A DNA stretch of 64,000 nucleotides, from NCBI GenBank assembly GCA_026874595.1, contig CM049308.1, positions 49,834,124 to 49,898,123 on the forward strand. Direction: 5' to 3'. Each line of letters opens with the position of its first letter. Position 1 is the stretch's first letter. This document shows positions 56,501 through 64,000 of this stretch, in pieces. The DNA comes from Sipunculus nudus (Eukaryota; Annelida; Sipuncula; Golfingiida; Sipunculidae). Under the pieces are notes generated by a model, which was not told the origin of the DNA, did no database searches, and saw only the letters and a list, made by a program, of their open reading frames with translations. The position numbers and the translations under genes are program-made.

Positions 56501-59005
56501 CAGAAAATGTAGATATCACTGCACATAGGCTGCTTGTTTTGTTTATATCAACATGTTTATGAAAGGTGGGGGCCCGCCAAACTAATCAAAACAAATTCAA
56601 CAAGGGCATCTGGCAGCAAGTCAGTAAGCCAGAGCTTTTCAAATGGTGTTTTACAAGAATTGACCTGACTATCTCCGCATATATGCAACCTTCCAGCTAA
56701 GGTTAAGGTTTATCCCTGTTTGTCAACATTGCTGTGCTTACAACCATACTGTTGATAAACAAGTTTACACATCCTTCATGAAGGTGTTATAAGAACTTTT
56801 CAAAACCAAAATTACCCTTAGATCATAAATATACACAGAGGGGAAGCCAGAAATCAGATAAATTCTTTTTCAAAAGGAGGTGATTGAGCACCTTTAAAAG
56901 ATTAATTCTTCAGATCAGATAAATGGACTTAACTCATTTACATTACAAACACATGGAGTTTGTGCATCTGGATGAAAAAAGACTTACCAGTCTAGAGTTG
57001 AGAACTGAGCCAAGGTCTGGGGCTTGATAAACAATTCCTGCTATGATGTAGTAATCACATAATGGTGTCACTGTAAATACAGATCGAAGTAAAATACAGA
57101 TTTACACTTAAAAATACCTGACTGATACTGTAATTTGGTAGAAGTATATGAGCTAAGGCATAAAATGTGATGACAAGGGTCCAGATAAGGCTCTAAATTT
57201 ATATTTTGCAAACCTTTTAGATTTTCCATTGTCTTATTATAGAGTGACATGGCTTAACTTTGGTGGTAATTAAATCAATAAACATGAAAACAGTATATAA
57301 TAGGAATAAGGCATTTATTGTGTATCACATGCCATTTATTGTTTTGATGTCCTTGAAACAATTACAGAAGTATCCCTTTTAACTGTTAATAAAGTTTTCT
57401 CTTAACTCTTATTTTAAATGAATTTAATATTTGCAATGTATATTTCGAATGCATATCAAGGTACTTTGGCAGTCTTTGTATCAGTTGTAGTTTTGAATTC
57501 ATCTTGATAAAAGGCATAAATGTGCAGATATGATGAGAGACAAGTGTTCACTATCACAAACTAGTAAACTAATTTAACCCACAATGACTTACCCTGTGTA
57601 GCTGAGTGTCTGTGCTGCTTCCTGATGACATATAATATTGGTTCCTGTACATGCAGCAGCATATATTCAATTCCTGTCATGTTTCTGTAAGTGGTCAAAT
57701 AAGTTTATGTATCAAGTGTGTGACACACCAGTATCATGGACAACTAAAAAACAACAAACAGTGGATTCACTTAAATGTTCAACAGGTGTTATCAGGTGTG
57801 TCATCCCATTTTTAAGAGAAACTGATTAAATTATCAATCTGACATCAGTGAAGCTATGAAAGATGTATATTATTTTACTTTCTTATCATTGTGTTACATT
57901 GTGTTATCATTGTGCACTTGAGCACCAAATGTGGCATATGGGCTGCAACAAACTTAGTCAAACAAATATTCTAAAACTGTGTAAAAGTGAAGATATTGTA
58001 GATGTTTGTATCTGTCATGCATTCTTTAAAAACATCAATGATCAAATGGGACACACAATTCAAATACCAAATATGTATATGTTGTTTTGTGCTACAAAAA
58101 TAAATATCCACACTGAATATATTGGCACAACTAATTTCAGGACGATCCTCATTGTCTTTCCTGAGAAATCAGATTTTCTTACATAAAATTTACTCGCATT
58201 GGATTAAAATAAGGCCATGGTCCCATTTTAAATAGGCTTAGTTGTCTGATTCACATCACATTTTACATGTAAATAATATTCATGAACAAAAATTACAGCC
58301 AAGAGAAGGACCTTTACCATGAACAGTGACATATTGCAGTGCATCATTTCCCATCACAATACAAAATGAATGATATAATAACCTGTATGAAAAGTTTTGC
58401 TGTAACTCACTTGAGTTGTTCTGGGTTTGCCCTTTGCATCTTAATAACTTCATTGTTGCATGTTCTATCATAGAATGGGTTTGTACGCTCAGCAAAGTAG
58501 TCCAAGATGTTCCCTTGGTTCAAAATGCTCACCCATGCACTGTCATGCCAGGATATACCTAATGTGTTGTCTGCAAAAATAAACAAGGGATCAATGGGTC
58601 ACGTCGCTCACCTGAATTTTGGAAAATATTAGCAACTACAAAATGTTTTTATTTCTTTTGGTTTTTCATGTATATTAGCTTTTGAAAAGCTAAGAGGAAA
58701 TGGCCCTGCTAAAACGAAACTGTAAATAAAAAAATAATGGTCATGAGCTCAAGCATATGCCTTGTGTTATAAATGAAACCAGCAGCCTGAAAGCATTTAA
58801 TGATGCACCAAGGGAAAAAATGGGCCTACATTAAATGTTATATAAAAGTTACATTTCATAAACAAATAATGTGTGAAGGAAATTAAGTTTTCAAAAGTTG
58901 AATATTTGGCCATATGAGTTACAAAATAATCCTACAAAGTTTGACTAATATTCCAAAATTGTGTAAGCATAATTAAATGCATAACTGACCTGCACAATCA
59001 TCCAT
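53561..59005 (-). CDS. MED6: Mediator complex subunit 6 (MED6), 8 exons
   Basis: MED6 is a head-module subunit of Mediator, needed for activated RNA polymerase II transcription. Secure exons on the minus strand are 58570-58411, 57684-57593, 57070-56988, 55966-55927, 55666-55601, 54496-54356 and 53682-53561, all GT..AG and in frame. Conserved blocks are [90 protein letters not shown] and [20 protein letters not shown] charged tail ends [11 protein letters not shown]. The first exon is proposed as 59005-58990 (16 nt, MDDCA plus one base; donor GTCAGT). It restores the phase required by the next exon and gives 239 aa against 246 in human. This exon is the weak point (about 0.5). The gene is convergent with TMED10. 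Candidate poly(A) signals on the minus strand are at 53317-53312 and 53156-53151. Confidence 0.93.
58584..58616 (-). mobile_element. Isolated 3' end of a Helentron-like family A element in MED6 intron 1
   Basis: On the minus strand TCAGGTGAGCGACGTGACCC then ATTGATCCCTTGT, the same layout as the 3' ends at 25583-25620 and 21561-21594. No matching 5' end was found nearby, so this is likely a fragment. Confidence 0.5.
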
Positions 59006-60640
59006 AGCAATTAGCTTGGCTTTTGTTAACTTAAATTTTTTATCTCAATTTTTTTTTGTGAAAAATGTTACCACAAGCCATTCGTGAAAATTATATGCTT
59101 GCGAAAAGTTGGACCTTGCCAATTCGCAAAATTTGAGCTTCACGAAAAAATAACATTCTTCAGTATTTGGTTTTACAAAACGTTTTTCCTGGCAAGGATT
59201 ATAAGTTCTTGTGTTTTCTTGAAGCTTTTTATTCAGCATTATCCAGGATCCTGGATACATAAGCCACATACATGCAGTTACTAGTTTAGACTCATCATGG
59301 CTCAACTGAAATGTAGGTTGGATTCTAGATTCGCACCCCGATTCAACCTCTGTTCAGGGTCAAGGTCTAATGAAATAATGATAGGACCCTGTTTGACCTG
59401 AAATTTGACCCAGTCACCGCCTCACTTGGTTGATCAGTAACTGTAAACAACATGTGATTCTTGATCCCTTGGGACTCATGCCTTAATTCTGCATGCAATA
59501 ATGGTTAATCCCACAATTCATGCAGGTAATCCTCTTGCATAATGTTGAAAAGACCCAAAAAACGTCGCTGCACTATCACCGTGCATTTACGTCTTCAACA
59601 ATTCAGGAAGAAGTTGTATCAGGTAAATTATCCAAGGTAAGCATGTGCATAAGTTTGTTTATATTTACAATACTGCGTCACAGATAATACATCGCAAAAT
59701 AGATCCACAGGTTTATCAATATACAAAATATGTGTCACAGACAAATACCTGGTACCGTTTGTTGGTTATATTTTAAATGGATGTTGTCAAAGCATACTCT
59801 ATACTTTGCTCCATTGCCTTTATTATTGTAATTTTCAATTGCCAGGTGACATGGCTTGCATTTGACTAAAAATAGTGCAGAGGGCACAAAGGTTTGCAAG
59901 AGATCTATCCTTCACAGACGAGATCTCGTGTGTGGAGAATATCCCGAAGCATGTTCAGAATACAGTCTGTTTTCAGGATCATGGAAATATAAATAAAACT
60001 ACCTCTTTTCATACCTTTATTTTACCTCCTATGTTTCCCTGCAGATGTCACTTCACTCATTTCACCTATTCTAACACCTGCTACCAGTGAATATATGAAG
60101 TGGCCTGAATTGGGAAGCGAACCTACAATCTCTAGACCAGGAGCCCTACAAGCTACTAAACGACCCATGAAGATGAGATACTAGAGGCGCTGATTTATGT
60201 TCATACACAGCTTCGAGTGAAGTACCATCTATCGCGAAAAAAGGGGTACCATTTTGTTTTTGTAAAAAAGCAGAATTAAGCATAAGGTGGGGGCTGCCAC
60301 CCCCACAATCCTGCTCATGTGGTCACCCCTGACCCATCCTCCTCTAATATTAATAAACTCCAGGTATGAACAAAATGAAATACAGGAATTTCTCATTAAA
60401 ATATGATGTATCGGCCTTTGTAAGGAATCAATAATTTATGCGATACCCGTTTTGACTAGTGGACATGGAGACCAGATTCTGAACATTTGCCAATGACCCT
60501 GATACAGAGCCCAGGCTAAAGCCCCAACTTCCCAAGTGGAGGACCAGATGGGTTTAACTGATGAAAGTCCAGTCATGTTATCAATATCATGCTTATTATT
60601 TGTATATCTCTATAGTTTTAACACTGCATCAACCAGTTAA
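59006..60640. other. MED6 upstream region
   Basis: This holds the presumed MED6 promoter, without a recognisable TATA box, and a minus-strand tRNA-derived composite repeat (59975-60450). No other gene is seen. Confidence 0.4.
59975..60450 (-). mobile_element. tRNA-derived composite repeat, copy 2
   Basis: Same family as 32290-33188: on the minus strand it has AATTCCTGTATTTC, TATTAGAGGAGGATGG, TTTCGCGATAGATGG, a degenerate tRNA-like block with box B GGTTCGCTTCCC, and TACAGATTGTAGG-like neighbours. It ends in an A/T-rich tail with TTTTATTTATATTTCC. Confidence 0.6.
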
Positions 60641-62621
60641 CAGGGTTCGTACGCACCTTGAAAACCTTGAAAAGTGCTTGAATTTAGTCATTTCAATTTC
60701 AAGGGCTTGAAAAGTGCTTAAAAAGAGAGAGTGGTTTGGAAAAGTGCTTGAAAAATAAAATTTTGTGAAAGAGTTTGGTGTATGTTGTGTGTATGCATAC
60801 CTGGTATTTTAATATCGATTTTCGGGCATCTCTACGTCAAATGTATGAAATAGAATTAACCCAATCGTGGATGAATGAGACCGGGCAGTGAAAGTGACGA
60901 TGTAACAAGTTTACATATGAGGGTAATAACCATGTTTATTATCAAATAGTAAAGGAGCTGCTTTACTGGAAAGATCGTTGAGATTTCCCCCGAGGTACGT
61001 ATAAAAGCTCTTTAATTGAAAACTCAATCCACGCTAGGTGAGTTCACGTAAGTATTTTCGCAAGATTTATAATATAAATTTTAAAGTAATACTACAGAGA
61101 TTATTAATATAGCTAGTGAGAAGATCTGTCCAAAGGAAATAATTATCTGGGAACAAACCAGGGGAATAAAATGTGTGAAAAATACATGATGGGAACAATT
61201 CAAATCTGAGGGATAATAATAATATAAAACTAATTCGCTCAGTAGAATATGTCGTTTAAATCAAGTTAACTTTACGTTTTACATTGGTAACTCAGCGATA
61301 ATTATTATATCAGAGGGGTCATATTTCCCCAACGAACCCAATCCGACTTTGTTTTGGTTAAATTTTTCAGTTTATCCAAGGGTTGCGTGTTTTTTTATCT
61401 TCGTACCTGCGCATTTCACGTGTACGCGCTGTGATCGTCATTTGTTAGCTCCATAAAACCACTGATCAGCGAAATACAGTTTATACGCGGGGTCAATCCA
61501 ATTAAGGATAAATACTGTTTGTCCGAAATAGGTTAAGGTGTTTGGCAGGTGCTGATGTATATTCACATACTCTGGCGTCAGTTTGTAAAAGGCTGGGATC
61601 CATGGGGGAAATCACATTTTTGTTGCGATGTGATAGCCGTTTGTAAGCGAAGTACGCTGGCAGTTTAAAGAGTGATCAGCGACATATACAACTTCCAGCA
61701 TTGGCCCCCTCCCTGCCCTGCATAACGATTGCATAAAGGTTGCCAACAAGAGTTTTTTTTTAAAATAAGATTTCACATTTTTAGTTTTAATCAAATGTTG
61801 GACATGTTTGAATAGAAATCTGGCTGCGTCTGTGATCGTTAGATAACAACCTTCACAGGTGTTGCCCGGCCATTTGTTGACACGTGCGGCCAGTGACTTG
61901 GGGGTAAACGGCAGAAACCTCGTGCACGACAAGGTCGTCATATCAAACGTGCTGATACGAAGTTTGACTAGTATTGTTTTGAATAATTTGATAATACTAT
62001 ACCAAAATATCGTATAAGGGTAACATATTACAGGCTTTTATTTTTTTTTTTTTGCCGTTGAAAACTTGAATGAATATCCCCCACGATTGCCGAACTGTCA
62101 GAGTTTTTCGGCACCCTTTCTGCCGGAGCATATAATTTGCTAAAGTTTGAGCTAGTCGGCAAATCAGAGATCCCTATTCAAGATATTATAGGTTTTAGAC
62201 CCTCGTTATCAGATTAGTTAAATCTGTCAAGGTCATGCCAAAGATGAGTGATCATTTTGAATGTAAAGTTAAAACAATGGGCCGCTGTGTATTAAACCGC
62301 GACTGGCTATACCGAAGGGTAAAGCACAAGCGCTTCAATTGTTGTTAATGTAGATTTCGGCTAAATTTATTTTTTGAGTCATTTCCTTATAACTATTACT
62401 TATTTTACATTTCCTAGCCTTTTTTATCACACTATATGGTCCATCTCATTATAAATATTACTTTGCATTTTGTGTTACAAGCCTTTCGATGTCGGCAACA
62501 TGCATGGGTGAAGGTGCACTGACCGTCCATAAATTTTAATGTCCTTGAAAATACTTTTCAGGTCCTTGAAAGTGCTTGAAAAGTGCTTGAAATTTTTCTC
62601 ATGATAAGTGTACGAACCCTG
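60641..62621. mobile_element. CAGGGTTCGTAC-ended transposon, 5-bp duplication, 1981 bp
   Basis: The ends are CAGGGTTCGTACGCACCTTG and CTCATGATAAGTGTACGAACCCTG, followed inwards by repeated CTTGAAAAGTGCTTGAA motifs on both sides in inverted orientation. It is flanked by GTTAA (60636-60640 and 62622-62626). The CAGGG ends suggest a hAT relative with a 5-bp duplication. A minus-strand frame of 109 codons at 61612-61941 resembles nothing I know. The GC content of the centre is raised. Confidence 0.7.
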
Positions 62622-62746
62622 GTTAAGTCTGTATCATATGATTCATAAACCAGCGGTACTACTTATTTAATAGAACACGGGCTTCAGCCCAACAACCTTA
62701 GGATATGCATGAAGTCGTACTGCTGCTTGATTTTGCAACTTATTTT

Positions 62747-63110
62747 GGCAGAACTATAGAAACCAGGCTGCAGCCTACCGCCGGTACCTTATGCACAATG
62801 GGTGTTGCATAATAAATTGTTTCCTGACAAAGGCTGATACATATTATTTTCCTGAGAATTCCCGTATTTAATCTTGCTCATTACTGGAATCTATTATATT
62901 AGAGGAGGAGGGTCCGCCCCCACCTTAAGCTTAGTCTAGAGATTGTAGGTTCGATTCCAGATTCAGGCGACTTCTGTTGTTTAGTAGTTGTTTATGTTAG
63001 AAGAGTTGAAATGATTGTAGGGACATCTACAGGGAAAATAGGAGTTAAAACAGGGAATGAGAGGAGACAGTTTTATTTATATTTTCATGTTCCTCAATAG
63101 AAGCATAGCC
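62747..63110 (+). mobile_element. tRNA-derived composite repeat, copy 3
   Basis: Starts GGCAGAACTATAGAAACC, then ATTGTTTCCTGACAAAGGC, TATTAGAGGAGGAGGGTCCG, the half-tRNA with box B GGTTCGATTCC, GGCGACTTCT and TTTTATTTATATTTTCATG. The 5' part of the tRNA block is missing compared with copy 4. Confidence 0.6.
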
Positions 63111-63210
63111 CGCATTCTATAGCGGCTCTCTTATTTTTATCTTCCACTTACACTCTCCTCCATTACATAAATCCTAAACATCATTAGACATTATGTCCGT
63201 ATACACTCAT

Positions 63211-63409
63211 CAGGGGCGGATCCAGGATTTAGGGAAAGGGGGGGGGGGGGGGGGTCCAACCCATGAGGATTAATCCTATAAAAGAGAGGTCATCAGGTCC
63301 GGAAAAGGAGGGTCCAGGCCGCAAATTTTCGTCTAAAACCCTCTAAAAAAGGTTGTTTCGGGTGTAAAAAGGGGGAGTCCGGACCCCCCACCCCCCGGAT
63401 CCGCTTCTG
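63211..63409. mobile_element. CAGGGGCGGATCC-ended MITE, 199 bp
   Basis: The ends CAGGGGCGGATCC and GGATCCGCTTCTG are inverted repeats (11 of 13). CTCAT flanks both sides (63206-63210 and 63410-63414). The interior has a G17 tract (63238-63254) and a C-rich counterpart. A minus-strand reading frame across it is not protein-like. Confidence 0.7.
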
Positions 63410-63487
63410 CTCATATTCATAACCTTGTCGAGAGAGTCCTTGAGTGATCCTACAGTCGCTCTGAAGCCCGCGTTCTATAGTCGTTCC

Positions 63488-64000
63488 GGCAGAACTATAG
63501 AAACCGGGCTTCAGCCTACAGCCGGTAAAACGGGTGTCGCATAATAAATTGTTTCCTGGAAAAGGCCGATACATATCATTTTTTGCCTCAGAATTCCCGT
63601 ATTTAATTTTGCTCATAGCTGGAGTTTATTATATTAGAGGAGGAGGGGTCCGGGGAACCTGGGTTCCCCATCTGAACAGGGGTGTGGGGGCGGAGCCCCC
63701 ACCTAAAGCTTAATTTTTCCTGTTAAAATAGTAAATGGTTTCCCATTTTCGCGATAGATGCCTCTTCAATCGCAGATATAAATGAACAAAACTTGCTCCT
63801 GCTGGTATCTTGTCTTCACGGCTCACTTAGTAGCGTGTAGGGCTCCTAGTCCAGAGATCGTAGGTTCGATTCCCGATTCAGGCGACTTCTCATGCTTAGT
63901 AGTTGTTTATGTTAGAAGTGTAGTGTAGGGACATCTACAGGGAAAAGTAGCAGTTAAAATAGGGAATGAGAGGTGACAATTTTATTTATATGTTCCTCGA
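63488..64000 (+). mobile_element. tRNA-derived composite repeat, copy 4 (most complete; cut by window end)
   Basis: The order is as in copy 3 but includes GGGGTCCGGGGAACCTGGG, GTGGGGGCGGAGCCCCCACC (a strong hairpin), TTTTCGCGATAGATG, and a full tRNA-like block at about 63812-63892. That block has box A-like GGCTCACTTAGTAGCGTG (63820-63837) and box B GGTTCGATTCC (63863-63873). Stem pairing is imperfect, so it is a tRNA-derived repeat rather than a tRNA gene. Confidence 0.65.

Noticed and set aside
59580-59586. Alternative MED6 first exon (ATG CAC G, donor GTGATA)
   Set aside because: It gives the right phase but only two residues; the 58990-59005 candidate has a better donor and a more fitting length. 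Not fully excluded.
63293-63616. 107-codon minus-strand frame at the right end
   Set aside because: It spans a MITE end and a composite repeat copy and has no protein-like conservation that I can see.
63812-63892. Functional tRNA gene
   Set aside because: Boxes A and B are present, but stems do not pair well and the block is repeated with other modules in four places, so it is a tRNA-derived repeat.

Overview
This is a stretch of an animal nuclear genome. It is AT-rich, its genes have many introns, splice sites follow GT..AG, and most of the length is repeats. The host is most likely a mollusc, probably a bivalve. That is an inference from the repeat style: Helentron-like elements with hairpin ends of the AGGTGAGCG / GGCC..GGCC type, many hAT-like elements, and genes shared by all bilaterians. 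No species can be named from the sequence alone.

Five protein genes could be rebuilt exon by exon, all with continuous reading frames. From left to right they are: CINP (minus, 9535-11952, 5 exons, 219 aa), a CDK2/CDC7-interacting protein; RBKS (plus, 13504-21960, 8 exons, 308 aa), ribokinase; MRPL33 (minus, 24452-25411, 3 exons, 61 aa), mitochondrial ribosomal protein bL33m; TMED10 (plus, 33911-47878, 5 exons, 206 aa), a p24 cargo receptor; and MED6 (minus, 53561 to about 59005, 8 exons, about 239 aa), a Mediator head subunit. CINP and RBKS are head to head across about 1.55 kb. RBKS/MRPL33 and TMED10/MED6 are tail to tail. The genes do not form one pathway, but the convergent RBKS/MRPL33 pair is also found in human.

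One RNA gene stands out: an apparently intact 87-nt selenocysteine tRNA gene lies antisense in TMED10 intron 3 (45583-45669). It has a TATA box at the position expected for its external Pol III promoter.

The rest is mostly mobile DNA. Three groups look Helentron-like: family A (1-1877, 20333-21594, 25583-30917), family B (3117-5028, 25628-28381) and family C (50378-52208). One B copy is nested in an A copy, and a solo LTR is nested in C. TMED10 intron 1 carries a 3.8-kb inverted-repeat element interrupted by a 2.47-kb hAT-like element with a perfect 8-bp target duplication. That hAT element contains a six-copy 73-bp array whose units look like miniature tRNA genes. Other elements are a PIF/Harbinger-like MITE, two CAGGG-ended elements with 5-bp duplications, a palindromic MITE present twice, four copies of a tRNA-derived composite repeat, and many (AT)n and poly-G/C tracts. 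Most remaining intergenic and intronic sequence shows nothing I recognise.
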